From assembly GCF_030272615.1 (NCBI RefSeq), contig NC_081410.1, positions 258,649,533 to 258,713,532 of the forward strand: a stretch of DNA of 64,000 nucleotides. The letters run 5' to 3'. Shown here piece by piece: positions 34,856-48,240 of the stretch. The translations under genes were made by a program, and so were the position numbers. Source of the DNA: Cryptomeria japonica (taxonomy: Eukaryota > Streptophyta > Pinopsida > Cupressales > Cupressaceae). The notes beneath the pieces are model-generated. The model had not been told where the DNA came from, made no database searches, and was given only the letters and a program-made list of their open reading frames with translations. Every line of letters starts with the position of its first letter. Positions within the stretch are counted from its first letter, which is position 1.

Positions 34856-35291
34856 TGTTGAAAATAGCCAAGATCAAGAGCACATTGAATAGAACAAAAG
34901 AGAGACAAATATATTTTATAAGAATAAACTGTATTCTAATTGAGAGCAAAATGAGATCAACTAGATCATTAAATACAATGTATGACGAGCCTTCTTATAA
35001 AAGAAAGGCTAAGAGACAAGAGAGCACACAATGATGACATGTGGCTCAATGAGATGCAAGGGTAGGTAGGAGAAATAATAAAATATTCCACAAGAGGTGG
35101 ATCACCCACCAAAGGTAGAATGTAACAACAAGATCACACCATAAAAGGTGGAATTTCTCCTACATACACACTCCCAATGTATGCACATCTCTCTAAGTGT
35201 CTCATATGCAAACTACAATGTGGTACATGTACCTAAGTAAACTTAAGTAAAGTGTAATTATATCCAACATGAATAAATAATTAAACCAACA
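34856..35291 (-). repeat. Short LTR (436 bp), minus strand
   Basis: On the plus strand it starts TGTTGAAAATAG and ends AAACCAACA, so the minus strand begins TGTTGG and ends CAACA, with matched short inverted termini. A PBS follows in the correct orientation. The size suggests a Ty1/copia-type or small non-autonomous element. No partner LTR is visible in the window, so the element is truncated. Confidence 0.65.
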
Positions 35292-36435
35292 GTTAGCATA
35301 GCAAGTTATAGTTTGATAGTGCACTTCATGATCTTTTGGCACTTCAAATGGTTCATAAATCAAACATCTAGATCAAAAGTTATGACCTCTAGAAGTTGGG
35401 TCTCCTAAAATGGGAAATATAAAAATGTGTTGGACACAAATAAGTTGTAAAAGGGAGTTACACATGTTGGTGTGTGTTTTGATACATCATATGACATCTT
35501 GGACTGGAGATAAGTTGGGCACCACTTTTTGGGTGGTTTTAGCTCATGGTTTTATAATTCTATTTGATGAGTTCATGTATCGTATCTCCTATATATTAGG
35601 TGTGTGAGATGGAGGTGGTGTGTAAGAGTCTTATAGATTTTGAGTTACCTTTGGATCTCTGGTTGGTGACACTCTTATGAGAATCTCTCTCTACAAGTAT
35701 ATTGTAATTTATTGTTGATTTTTGAATAATATATTGGGTGAATTTTGGAGTGTGGAGTTTTTCCCCACAGAAATTATTGTGTTGTGGTATGTATGTTATT
35801 TATGTTTATTTTGCTAAGTTTATGTAATTGTTGTAAAGATCTAAAAAGTTTTGCTTAACTCTTGTTAGTGTAGGAATTAAAGTGCTACCTTAACTTCTTT
35901 TCAGGTGGTATCAAATCTTGATCACCTTTGGTTTCAATTGTGGGTTTTTTTTTTTTTTTAACTAATCTAGATTTGAGTGAGAGCTTGTGTAGAAGATACT
36001 TTGTGATCTTGTTGTAGGAATTTTGAGATGGAAAGTTTGTGAGGAAGAATACAGGTGGATTTTTTTTTTGGAAATCTATGTAGAATCTAAAGATGGAGGA
36101 TTTGTTAATAGATTTGAGATCTATGAGAAGTTATTGATGAAAATATTTTCAGACCTAAAAAATCCTACTATGACTGCTTAGTATGATGTTACAAATTGTA
36201 AAACCAATAGTTTAATCAAATTGCACTTGGTAGACTCTATTTTAATCAATGTCCATGAAGAGTCCTTTGCAAAGATGATATGGAAGAAACTTAGTGAGAT
36301 GTATCAAGCCAAATCCTTAGTAAACAAGATTTTATAGAAGAAGAAATTGTATTTCTTGATAATGGAGGAGGGTAGACAAATAACGGTCCACCTAAAAGCA
36401 TTCAATATGTCATAAATTTCTTTGTTCTTTTCTTG
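35292..36435 (+). mobile_element. 5' region of Ty1/copia element: partial LTR, PBS, leader and early gag
   Basis: A PBS-like TGGTATCAAATC at 35906 follows a CTTTTCA that looks like an LTR end, so sequence before about 35903 is probably LTR. Its start is uncertain; TGATAGTGCAC at about 35313 is one candidate, and it does not match the 3' LTR start at 40039. After the PBS the plus strand shows decayed gag-like sequence (MYQAKSLVNK-type segment near 36300) with stops. Confidence 0.45.
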
Positions 36436-36437
36436 AT

Positions 36438-36884
36438 TTGTGGGATTCTCTCGTTATGGCTATTGGAAGTACTTATGTTATTTTGAAAACTAAAGATGTG
36501 GTGGGGTATTTTCTTTCTAAAGAGATAAGAAGGAAGGTATCCATCAATGCCAAGGAGGTCCTAAGTGTTGATGGAATACTTAAGGAAAAAGGTAAGAAGA
36601 TTGAGAAGCATAATAAATCCAAGTCCAAGGGGAGATTGAAATCTCTTGGAAAGTCCAAATTTATTTGTTGGAATTGTGGTAAGACTGGACACTTTCGTAA
36701 GGAGTTAAAAGAAGAAAAGAAGATGAAAAATAATATATTTGAGTCTAATTCTAAGCCTGATAAGAAAGATGGTGATGTGTTCATTGCATCTTTGGCCACT
36801 CATGTAGGTAATGATGTATGGTTAATTGACTCAGGTGCATCTTTTCATATGACCTCTAATAGATATTGGTTATCTAAATATTAA
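36438..36884 (+). pseudogene. Copia gag C-terminus and protease
   Basis: A 148-codon open stretch with a Lys-rich tail and a CCHC zinc knuckle at about 36666-36705 (CWNCGKTGHF...), in which the last Cys is Leu. It ends with WLIDSGASFHMTSN at about 36820-36862, the Ty1/copia aspartic protease active site (D-S-G) and following His/Met/Thr. The frame stops soon after. Gag packages the RNA and the protease matures the polyprotein. This is a remnant. Confidence 0.9.
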
Positions 36885-37129
36885 AAAAATTAGTTAAGGT
36901 AAGGTGTATTTGGGCAATGATTCTCATTTAGATATTGTTGGTCATGGTAAAGTTAAAATTAGGTTTCTTGATGGTAGAATAAAAAGGATTAATGGTGTGT
37001 TACATATCTCTGGAAGTTAGCTCAAATTTATTATTTGTGAGTGAACTAATAGATACGAGTGTGTAGGTAGTATTTTTTTATGTAGGATGCAAAATGGTCA
37101 GAGGTGCTATGTGGTCACCAGAATTGTTA

Positions 37130-37980
37130 GATTTGGCACGTTGTATAAACTAGATGCATATATTGTTGAGGGTAATAGTAATTATTTGAAAAAATCTATG
37201 GATACTTTGTTGGAAGAGGTGGGAGTTTCACTTTCAATAGATGGTCATGGATTTTAGGTACCTAAGGGTGCACTTTATTCTAAATCAAAGTTACTTTCAA
37301 ATAAGGCTATGTTATGGCACTAGGGACTTTCCCCACATTAGAGAAAAGGATCTAAGGACCTTGGAAAATAAAAACCTTGTTGAAGATTTGAAAGATTGTT
37401 ATCTTGATTTAGATTTATGTGAGCATTGCATTTATGGAAAAGAAAACCGTGCTCAATTTTATTTGAGTTCTTTTAAATCTTGTGGTGTGTTGGGTCTTAT
37501 TCATTCTAATATGTTTGGTCCTATAGATGTTTCTTCTATTGGAAATCCACATATAATGTTTAATTCATTAATTATTATAGTAGAAAGACATGATCATATT
37601 TTCTAAATATTAATTATGAAGTTTTAAGTTAATTTAAAGAATCTAACGCAACGATAAAAAATATTTGAGGACTGATAAAGGCAATGAATTTTTCTCTAAT
37701 GATTTTGATAGATTTTGTAAATATTTTGGAATTCATAGACACAAGACAACTTGGTATTCTCCATAATAGTTTGGATTTGCAAAAAAAAGAATAGGACATT
37801 GATGGAAAAGGCTAGGAGTATGTTGAGTGGTGCTAATTTAGAACAACAATTTTGGGTTGAAGCTATTGTCACTACTTGCTACCTAATTAATGGGTCTCCT
37901 ACATTAGCTCTTGTTGATAAAATGACTATGAAGGCATGGTAAGATCATAAGTCCTCATTGAGACATCTTAGATTTTTTGG
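37130..37980 (+). pseudogene. Copia GAG-pre-integrase and integrase
   Basis: At about 37405-37450 LCEHCIYGKENR is the Cys pair of the integrase zinc finger. LGLIHSNMFGP (about 37490) is the first catalytic block, with Asn in place of the catalytic Asp. RTDKGNEF (about 37665) keeps the second Asp. The third block near 37780 is altered, and the usual Glu is not clear. MEKARSMLSGANL and FWVEAIVTTCYLIN follow. The domain order gag, protease, integrase, RT identifies Ty1/copia. Several stops and frame changes make it dead. Confidence 0.87.
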
Positions 37981-38170
37981 TTGCAAGGTATATGCACATG
38001 TGCTAAAGGAGAAGAAAACAAGGTTGGACAATAAAGCTGTGAAATGTATCTTCATCAGATACATTTATGGTGTGAAAGGATACAAGCTTTTGGACCATCT
38101 TGCATATAAGGTGACACATAGTAGAAGTGTTATTTTTAGAGAAACTAACCCTCCTTTTAGTTCACTATAG
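37950..38170 (+). pseudogene. Copia integrase C-terminal region
   Basis: LRFFGCKVYAHV, then DNKAVKCIFIRY and KGYKLLDH match the conserved block between integrase and RT of Ty1/copia polyproteins (usually LR.FGC.AY.H and F.GY....KGY). It is an in-line part of pol rather than a separate gene. A TAG ends the open stretch at 38168. Confidence 0.85.
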
Positions 38171-38449
38171 TCAAAACAAACTAAAAAGGAAGATGTGATT
38201 CAAATTCCTTCTACTCTTGAGAAAGTTGATTCAAAACCCCTAGAGAGATAAGAAGTTGGAGAGAGATCATAAAGCTTTGAATCTTCAGAAGAGGAGAAAT
38301 AATTTTCAACTCAACTTTTTGAAAGTCTACAAAGCATATACAACCATATGAAAGATATTCACCTAATGATTGGAGATGTATTTTTGCTTTGAATACTAAC
38401 ATAGATGAACCTAGATATGTAGAAGAGGCATTAGCTATGAGTGGTGCAA

Positions 38450-39140
38450 CATCCTTGAATATTGCAATCGATGAAGAAATGAAAGGTTTTAAAAAGAATG
38501 ATACATGAGATTTTGTATTATTGTATGAAGGATGAAAACTAGTTGGATGCAAGTGGGCGTTCAAGAAAAAGATTGGTTTAGATGAAGGTATTGAGATATA
38601 TAAAGAAATGTTGGTTGTGAAAGGCTACTCTCAGGTTGAGGGTGCTAATTATGGTGAGATATTTTCTCTTATTGCAAAAATGACATCCATTAGATTTTTT
38701 CTTTCTAATATTGTTGCTTATGATTTAGAGGTTGAGAAAATGGATGTTAAAATTGCTTTCCATCATGATGATTTAGAGGAGGCTATTTATTTGACACAAC
38801 CATAACAATGCATGGTAAAAGGTAGATTGATTTGGTTTTTTAATTGAAAAAATCTTTGTATAGCCTCAAACAAAATCCTAGGATGTGGTACTAGAAATTT
38901 GATACATATGTGTTGAGTTTAAGATTTGAGTGCTCCAAATCAAATCATTGTGTTTATTATAAATTTGATGTTAAATCATTTCTTGTACATTGCATTATAT
39001 GTTGATGATATGTTATTCATTGGTGAAGGGAAATGAATAATTTTAGAGCTTAAGTCTTAGCTTGTAGCTAAATTTGAAATGAAATATATTGGTGATCTAA
39101 ACTCATTCTTGGAATGGAAATTAGAAGAGACAGAGTGAAC
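38450..39140 (+). pseudogene. Copia reverse transcriptase
   Basis: VGCKWAFKKKIG (about 38540), then VVKGYSQVEGANYGEIFS, then EKMDVKIAFHHDDLEEAIY (about 38735-38790) are the first RT motifs; the usual LHGDL is HHDDL. The catalytic YVDDML block is at about 39000-39020. Stops and frameshifts separate the pieces. RT would copy the element RNA into DNA. Confidence 0.88.
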
Positions 39141-39499
39141 ATAAATTTATGGCTAGACCAAAGTAAGTATGTGAATTCTATTTTACAAAGTTGTAACATA
39201 CAATATTGTTGACCGATGTATGTTCCTTTTATAGTTGGATCAAAATTATTTTCTTAAAATTATCCTACATCCCCCTCATAGATAGAATACATTATTAGAG
39301 TGCCTTACTAGAGTGTAGTTGGAAGTTTGATGTATGCTATGATCTTCACTAGACTAGACATTCCCAAGTAGTGCAAGTTATTTCCAAATATATGTCTAAT
39401 ATAGTAGAGTTCAATGGGATACAATTGAAAGAGTATTTGCATATTTGAACCTGGTAACTTAGAGTATTCTTTGTGTTATCATGGTAATTTGATAGGATA

Positions 39500-39995
39500 T
39501 GAGATTTCTCTTGATATTCATGGCTATGTGGATTTAGACTAGGTAGGTGATGTTAATAGGAGATCCATCGATGCTTATGTATTTTGTTCATTTGGTGGTG
39601 TAATTATTTGGATGAGTAAGTGACAAGTTGTGGTTGCTTTTTCCACTACCAAAGTTGAGTATATGGTAGCTACTCGAACTTGCAAACAAGCCATTTGGCT
39701 TAAAATATTGTGTTCAAATATTGAAATAAAACAAGTTGCAATGATACTTTATTGTGACAGTCAGAGTGCAATCTACCTAGCTAAGAATGTAACATTTCAT
39801 GCTAGGACCAAGAACATTGATGTTCAATATCATTTAGTCAGAGATATGGTTGAGTATGGCGAGGTGAAGTTGGTTAAGGTAGTTACTTTGATGAATGTTG
39901 TAGATTCTTTAACCAAGGTTAGGACAATAGATAAGTTTAGATGGTGTTCAGAGTCTATGGGCCTCATGACCCCTAGTGATTATATTATGGTGTAG
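39500..39995 (+). pseudogene. Copia RNase H
   Basis: The 121-codon open stretch from 39630 contains AFSTTKVEYMVATRTCKQAIWL, where the usual pattern is S..EAEY.A....EA.WL, then LYCDSQSAIYLAKN and NIDVQYHLVRD. It ends in VDSLTK, where ADxLTK is usual. This is the C-terminal end of a Ty1/copia polyprotein. The stop at 39993 is close to the expected protein end. Confidence 0.88.
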
Positions 39996-40020
39996 ATACT
40001 CCCTTTTCTCTTGCAAGGTA

Positions 40021-40258
40021 TTCAACAAGTGCGAGAATGTTAGGATAATGGTGTCTCAACCATAAAAATATATATAATGTTACTATTTATAGTAAGTTCT
40101 ATTTATAGTAAGTTTACACCTGAGCATGCATTGGTATAAATTTTTCCCCAAAGATATGGATTGGATAAATATGGATGCTAGTTAATTTTTGTTACAAGAC
40201 AATGCATGAATTTGCATAAATTAAAGTTTCCATTTTTGAAAGCTACAAACAAAACTTT
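40021..40258 (+). repeat. PPT region and interrupted start of copia 3' LTR
   Basis: AAGTGCGAGAA precedes TGTTAGGATAATGG at 40039, which has the style of the copia 3' LTR start after a GGGAGAA purine tract. Only about 220 bases remain before another LTR starts at 40259. A 16-base direct repeat (CTATTTATAGTAAGTT) occurs at 40083 and 40099. Confidence 0.6.
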
Positions 40259-43200
40259 TGTAATGCCCACCAAAATACCCTAGAGAAAATAACTAAACTA
40301 ACTAACAAACATAGATAATGTTTTTTAAAAATCATTTACTAATGCAACATAGTGAACTATCATTACTCCAAATCATAGATTAACATAATATGAATGCATA
40401 AAAAATCATGAAGATAACCTCAACCTCATAAAATGCAAGCGGAAATAGCATTATAGCAAATAACATCTCAATGTGTACATATACTCATTCATCCATTCAT
40501 CTATTCATTCATTTCTTAGGGTACTTTAACTTCATTACTTACTAGCAATAATGCATAACATGTCAATATCATAAAACCATTAACATTGTTATAACAATTA
40601 ACTTACTAACTCTCTCATCATGAGAACCATGAAATTTCAAACACTTATCCTATCATATTCCCATCAACTCTCTAAGTTCATTTTAAAACACCAATTCCAA
40701 GTGTTCCCAATTCCCCATTTCTTCACTAACCATCTATCTCAATATGAATCCAAATAGCACAATCAACATATGAGCAAATCTATTTCTTTCCCTTTCTTAG
40801 TTTCATCATACATCCCATCAAGATAACATATACACAATCATAGACAAGTCTATACAACAAATGCTAGTTACTTTCCAATGAGATTACTTATAACAAGATT
40901 ATCTAAAAGCACCATATCTACAATAAGGACACACATAGCTAACCATATGAAATCTTATATCATATAGGTCTCTATCTCTTTTCTATCTAATGAACACTCT
41001 TACAACATGTATCATACAATGAATACAACATCTTACTACATCACAAGATCATAACCTCAACTACCTCATCATCATGTCCTATTACATAAGAATACATGGT
41101 ACAAGTGCATAATCTCTTTTATATTTTCAATGTCATCATGGTTCAATATACTATCTCTATACATAGAAATTATCTCCACATAAAGAAGAATTATAGAGTT
41201 CATACAAACCTACAACTACTCATTCTTTTTCATACTCCAAGGATAACTAACATTAAGGATTATTGTCTTTCAAATCAAGGCATACATGGTCATTAACAAA
41301 TCCACTACCATCCACAAGATATACAAAAGATAATCCAATTGTACCACTTAACCATTTAATTCCTTCCTAATATGGAATAACATACACATTGGATATCCAT
41401 TTATAGCAATCTTATCCAATACATTTCATACTGAAATCAACCTACTATAGGTCCTAATACAAATATTCACAAGATATTATTTACATAGTTTTCTTTACTA
41501 ATACATATTTCTCAAGATACAAAAACACAAGATATCAATTCTAATTACATCAATTATATTTTCAAAGATCCATCCTCATGATGAGATAATATAAATCCAT
41601 ATCCATACACGCAAGCATCCAATGAAGAATATCCCAATGGAAGAAGGCATCAAACCACTTGACCATGTGGAGCCAAATAGGAACCATCTCCTGTGCTAGG
41701 AGATGACATGGGGTCCCAACTCACACTCAAGACCTAGGCTAACACTTATCGACCAAGGACTCATCATGAAAACCACAAGACAACATCAATAATCTAAGAT
41801 CAAATCACAACACAAGGTCAAAATCAAACAACAAACTCCTAGAGGCATGAACAACAAACCAAGGCATAAGGATAATGGACACACGTAGGGAAGAGTGTAA
41901 TCACATGCTAGCCTCATGCAGAATCTGCCTAAACCTTGGAGCCAAAAAAGGGATGTTGGTCTACCACACCAATGGTCTTCCCAATCATAGATTCCAAAAC
42001 CATCTCCCTAGAATCCACCATCCCAAAATCGTCTCCCTGGGACCGTCCCAAAATATCTCCTTAGGACTCACCATTGGGGCACACAAATCAAGTTCATTAT
42101 CTTTATTATGTGAATCCTAATTACCCAAATCCACTAATCAATTTATTAAGGTTATCACTTGCAATTTAAAATAAACTCTTCATGTGGTCACATGACAAGT
42201 CTAGATCCTTTCCTAGCAGTCTATTGCTCATGACCCTGGTCCTACACATGCAAGAGTCCACTCTCCCAACCATGGACCATGAAATTAGGGTAGAAAATAC
42301 ATCAAATAAAATTATAATAACATCATTAAGACTCCCAAATGAGATAGGCATAGTCACAACATCACCCACACAAACTGAAGCATAATATGATGCATACATC
42401 CAAAATGCAAGCACAAGCCTTCGCCTAAGAAACATATCAATGATCCAAAGTATAGAAATGAGTTAAAAAGATAATCCAAAACAATTTAAAATCCTCAAGA
42501 GTGAGGCAACAACATCCCACTAGAGCTCATATAAACATTCCTCAACATCGAGGCATTCTTCCTCCTGCTAGAGCAAATCAACATAAGAACAATATCGTCA
42601 ATGGTGAGGCACAAATATTTTCACCAAAGCATAAAACCAACATAAATAGATCAATATGACATCATAAACACCTTTGAGAAACTCAATGCAATCACAAAAT
42701 GCCTCTGGTAAATGCACGAGAACCAAAAAGGAGGCTAAACTAGGCAAAACCATCAAAACTTGCATTTTCGGCCAGAATATCGCACCAAAAACCCAGACTA
42801 GCAATCCTGGGAGGTATTTTAGCTCTCCTATATTTTGAAATTTTGGGGTACTCTTTTGGTTTTTTGGGGCCAAACATTAGCGTTTTGGGTTAAAATGCAG
42901 AAAACACATAAAACAAACAAAATTTGAAATAAAACTTGCCCAAATTTGTAAGGGCACTCAAATGATCAAAAGACACTCCCGTGAGGTTAGGAAGGATGAT
43001 ATAGAATCAAGGAAACATATAAAAAAAACTTTATGATCACATAAGGGGAAAGTGACACCAAGCTTCAATCACAGCTGCACTCAAATGTGCACAAAACTTC
43101 TCCAAATCTTGAATAGTAACAAAGGGAGATACAAAAATGCAATTATAGACTCATTATAATGTTTCTAGGGAATTATAATTCCCAAAAAATAAACAAACCA

Positions 43201-45133
43201 TCTACATGATGGGCTGTTTTAAAAATTAACTCCATAAAACAACCCAAATCAACTCCTAACAACGCCACATTCACACCATTTTGTAGAAATAAACACATAG
43301 ATTCTAAAGGAGATGCATAAAACTTATAAGGAGAGATGCAAATAGAATTCCAAAAGCTTATTTAGCTCAATCCAAATTACCAAGGCCAGGAAATACAAAC
43401 TCAGAAATGAAATGCACAGAATATACATTCCCAACAACTCCGAAAATCCATATTTTCACAATACCTCAAATACAAATTCAATCATTCCTAAAATCTTTCT
43501 CAAAACTAAATTTGAATTATTTAAACATAAAATCCATCCCAAAATCAATCTTTCAACAACCACGTTGTAGATAATCTTTTCAAAATAAAATTGCAGAGAG
43601 AAAACAAAAGCTCCAACCTGAAGATTGCAATCCAACAAGGGAAAATTCAATGAAGAACAATTCCAATCTAGCAATCCAAGCGGGAAATCTTCAATCCAAA
43701 ATCTGTCAGAAGCTAACCTCATGCAACATACACAAAAAACTAAATAAATAAAAATCAAACTCCAAACTATAGAAATGTCTCGGCAAATCAAAAAATTCCA
43801 ATAAACTATATATTATAACTTACCCCACATAACCATGCATGAAAACAAGGTAAGTATTATTTAACAATATTATTTACTTACCCCACTCAAAATCAACCAA
43901 TAAAAATAAGGGGTAGGTAAACTTTATAGTATAACCAATTATGCAAATAATAATAATGTAATAGTATAAACATAAATGGGATAATAACAAATCAAATCCC
44001 AGTAATTAAAAAATAAATAAAAGCTTAATAAATAGAATCTCATAATAAAATATTAAAACATAAACAATAAATAATTAAAAAATCAATAAATAAATAACCA
44101 TTAAACAATAAATAGATAATTAAATAATCACTTAAGCAATAAATCAAATAAATCAATAAATTAATTTCAATTAAATAATTATTAAATCTCAACAATAAAT
44201 TTAAATATCAAATAATCAATTAAACACTAAATAAACCAAATAAATAAATAGAGACTATCACAATAAAATCCAATTAAATATAAAATCAATCAATCATAAG
44301 AAAACATTAACTAATTAATAATAACCAATAAAGAATAAGTCAATTAATTAAATAAATCAAGCTCAATTAATCATTAACCAAGCTGATAGAAATAAATATT
44401 AAATAACCAACCAAATAATAATCAAATAATTAAACCATCAATAAATCAACTATTATACTAATGTTGTACTTATCAAATATTAATTACATATAAATCACAT
44501 ACTCACAACACCTCAAGCAACCTGACAAAGGGTCAAACACTGACACAAGACTGTAGCCACCAACTTGCGCCACTACACAGTTGACAAGGTGAACAACTAA
44601 GCGTAGAGTATGCGAGGGAAACACATGCCATCTCCGACAACTTGCCATTGGGATATGACACACTCAGACCTATGAGACCAAGTGGAGTTGATGTCTGGTA
44701 CGTGCAAACCTTCATCCACCACTAAACCACAATACCACATATATACGATACATATATATCATAAATGATCAAGCAAGTGATAGAGAATTGCAACGTCATA
44801 TTGTGCTCGCAATGAGAGGTATGACATCATCTCTAATCACGAAGACACTAGAAGACAATCACAAAAATCATAGCATCAATTCAAACATCGCAATCATAGA
44901 GTAGGGTTAGCGTAATCATAATATCATCAAAATCCCATAAGCAATATGATCCATCATAAATAATGAACACCTTTAAATCATCAAATATAGATCCATCTTC
45001 ATATCCAATCCAATCATGAGATAGGGTTAGTATATAGTATGATACCGCCAAATCATCATAAAGTAGACTAAGCTAGATGAATATAATCCTTTGATGTACA
45101 AAAAGACAAGATGAATCAGGGAGGGGGACTACA
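40259..45133 (-). repeat. LARD-like LTR of a second family (4.9 kb), minus strand
   Basis: On the plus strand it starts TGTAATGCCCACC and ends GGGGGACTACA. These match the reverse complement of the LARD termini (TGTAATGCCCCGCC ... GGGGTACTACA), while the body is largely different. Just beyond, at 45134, TCCTCCCCCC and GACTTACTCCTGGAAGTCG match the reverse complement of the PPT-side end of the LARD internal domain. So this is the 3' LTR of a minus-strand relative. No coding motif was found. An A/T-rich AATAAAT-type low-complexity stretch occupies about 43980-44470. Confidence 0.75.
43980..44470. repeat. A/T-rich AATAAAT-type low-complexity stretch
   Basis: About 490 bases of irregular AATAAATA, ATTAAAT and AATCAAT words with very little G. 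It lies inside the 4.9 kb LTR. Confidence 0.7.
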
Positions 45134-48100
45134 TCCTCCCCCCTTGTGCTCGACTTACTCCTGGAAGTCGCCAAGGGTTAAGCTGAAAAATGTTCGCATT
45201 AATCCAAAACTTTCTTAATTCAATCATTTTCTAGTTCAAAATCAGATAGCGATGACAAAAGTTTCCTTACTAAGCTCTAATAATTCAAGTGAATGCATCA
45301 CAAAACAAAAAAAACAAGTTACCAAACTCTTACTAGTTACAATAAGTATGCTAAATTATTGAAACATCTTCAAGAGAACCTTATTTAACTACATTTTGCA
45401 AGACTACAACTATAATTTCTATCATTGGGTTAACATCTATGAGCAAAAATTACAATGACTCACACTATTTTAAGCATGGCAACACTCCTCTAACATCTAG
45501 TTGCATGCAATTAAGAAGACAAATATACATTTTACATAATACTTTACACATAGGCACATCCAAATATTATTTAAGAAGTCACATGTCATACACCTATATG
45601 AGGAAAATTTGAATAAACTTCCCTCAAGACCAAGTAAGCTCAAAAGAATCTCACAATTACCAGAAATCTATATCCTATGAAAAGGAGATTTATAGTATAC
45701 AAACTACTCAATCACTACCACACTTCCGCTACGCTACTCTAATACAAACATTCATGCATCTTTCATCGAATCAAATCATTCAAGCAACTCTAGTCCATTA
45801 ATTATGCATGATATATATACATAAGCACTCATTGAAAGTATGAAATCAACAGTTCTTTTGCATTTAACTATTTCATATATTACAAACTTCTCAAATCCAA
45901 ATGCACATCTATCTAACATTTCATCCCATTAACATATTTCATTTACTCATCTGATACTAACTTTATCTAATTATTCTTTAAGTCTAGTGCACTTCTTTGC
46001 AGTGTCCTCCCTTGCACACACTATCAGATATTCAAAATGAACATGATAGAGACACTACTTCACACAAAACAAGGGCCCACAAATCTCAAGTATGAAATGA
46101 CCATTATGGACAACAACGACACAAGAGAAAGTCCAAAAAGAAAAAGATCATCAAATCCAACATAAAATCATGAAAAATTGCCAGCGAAATCAATCAAGAA
46201 ATAAAACGTGACAAGTACCACCACATAGAACAAAATAGATGAAATAAGAATCACAAAAGTCCACAATTTAAATCAACTCCAACAATGCTAGCACAAAACA
46301 TGAAATAACTCAAGGCAAATAACTAACTTATCCAAATCTACATCACAAGGTGACCAATATCAATCACACCAAAGGGAGTAACCGCTATACATCACTCAAG
46401 GGTACAACACCCTAAATGTGTTATACATTTAAAACCATATGTTTATTTATATATCTATATTCATTTTATCATTTTATTGCAATCTAATATTTTACGAAAG
46501 TCTAGGCAAGTATCCTTCATGAAACAAGACATAACCAAGGCAGAATTAAGGTGTTTCATACACACAAGGAATATACTAATGACATGTTTAATATTCAAGA
46601 TATCCTATCTATAAAATTACCACATTTATCGAGTTACAACATAAATAAGTATCAAAACCTCAACTAATCACTCGATGAAGTACTACAATATTCACCATTT
46701 CCCTTAATGCACAATAAATAGCATACATATGATAACAATAGTCTTCATGATATCATTGAACAATCTAATCAATCATATATTCACACAAGTAAATTTACTC
46801 ATAAGAAATGGATCTCATTACTTAACCTCCAAATAAAATTTAATATCAAACTTTAATTACTCCTACTCCTATCTCCTATGATCATTTCCTTGACACACCA
46901 TTAACCAGATAATTTATCTACATTGCATAAACTAAATATCATATCCTTACTTGCAACCACTTATTTCATTTATGTTTAATTTCTCATAAATTCAAATACA
47001 TTCATCATACATTATTCTATTCAACCCATCTACCATCAACCCTTAACTATATTCTTTTGTAAACTAATTATTCTGAGTAATTCAAGAAAAATTGTCATTA
47101 AGGAACATATTGCAACGTCACACAATCCATTATCAATCCATCCTATTGGATTTCATTGAACAAGAACTTCCCTAAAATTTGAACAGGGTAAGGAGATAGC
47201 ATCTTTTCTTAATCTATCCATTTAATCATACAATACATTTTATTAAAACCACACAACTCATTCACAAATCTAAGACTTTTATCTGTCAAACCAAGTAAAA
47301 ACATAATGATATAATATCCCGATTTTCCTATACCATACACACAATGCATCAATTTTACTTCATTTCTAATATATATATTATAACATGATCTTTTAATCTA
47401 TTAATTTATAAAGCTTCCTACATTTTTCATGCAAAAGATATTCTGTCTAGCTAATTATTCCTTTAAACAAAAATTAGGAATGCAATACAAAAATTTTGAT
47501 CTTCAATGCAAATTTATTCCATCCTAACTTCTCTTTTAATGTATGCAAAATCATATTCATCAATGAGTATTCAATACTTCTACTTAATATTAAGAAACTT
47601 GTACCCAAATAGTGAGGAGAGGGAGGAAAACATTGCTAAACAATCAATATATGCACGCACACACACACACACACACACACAGATATATATATATATATAT
47701 ATATGAACAACTTGAATTTTCCTAGGCATGCCATATTTATTGTACTATGCAGCTACTCACATTATTCTTTACAATATGCAAGTTCAACCGTCCATGAGGT
47801 CTCCTAGCATTACAAATGCAATTACAACCTCAAATTCTTATTGAATGTTATGATTTATTTAAAGTATCTTTTCTTACATGCATGATTACACACATATACA
47901 AACACCCAATAATATTATTTGATACACATACATCACCAGTTACTCTTTACATTTTAAGAAGGACAAGGAAAGGAGAAGGACCTTATTTAAGCTACTATTT
48001 ACTATCTATTGATGCATCTTATGAAAATTCTTCAATTTTCACATCATGATCTACACTAAATCATTCTTATAGGCATAATACAAACACTTCATCTTACTAC

Positions 48101-48240
48101 TCTTGATAAAATTGACATAACAAGTTAATCCTATAAACATAGCATCCATTAAATGAATACGCACAATTTTCTCTCACTCTATAAAATAATCATTTATATT
48201 GTGAAAACAACTTTTATCATATAGATAAGCACTTGAAATT
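45134..48240 (-). mobile_element. Probable internal region of the second LARD-like element
   Basis: It begins with a minus-strand PPT (45134-45143 complement) and a CTCCTGGAAGTCG segment shared with the LARD internal domain. Beyond that it is A/T-rich with no coding motif and little obvious similarity to the first family. No reverse-complement PBS was found up to 51416, so the 5' end is lost, diverged or displaced. The end point is arbitrary. Confidence 0.45.
47659..47704. repeat. (CA)n-(TA)n microsatellite
   Basis: About eleven CA units followed by about eleven AT units. Confidence 0.95.
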
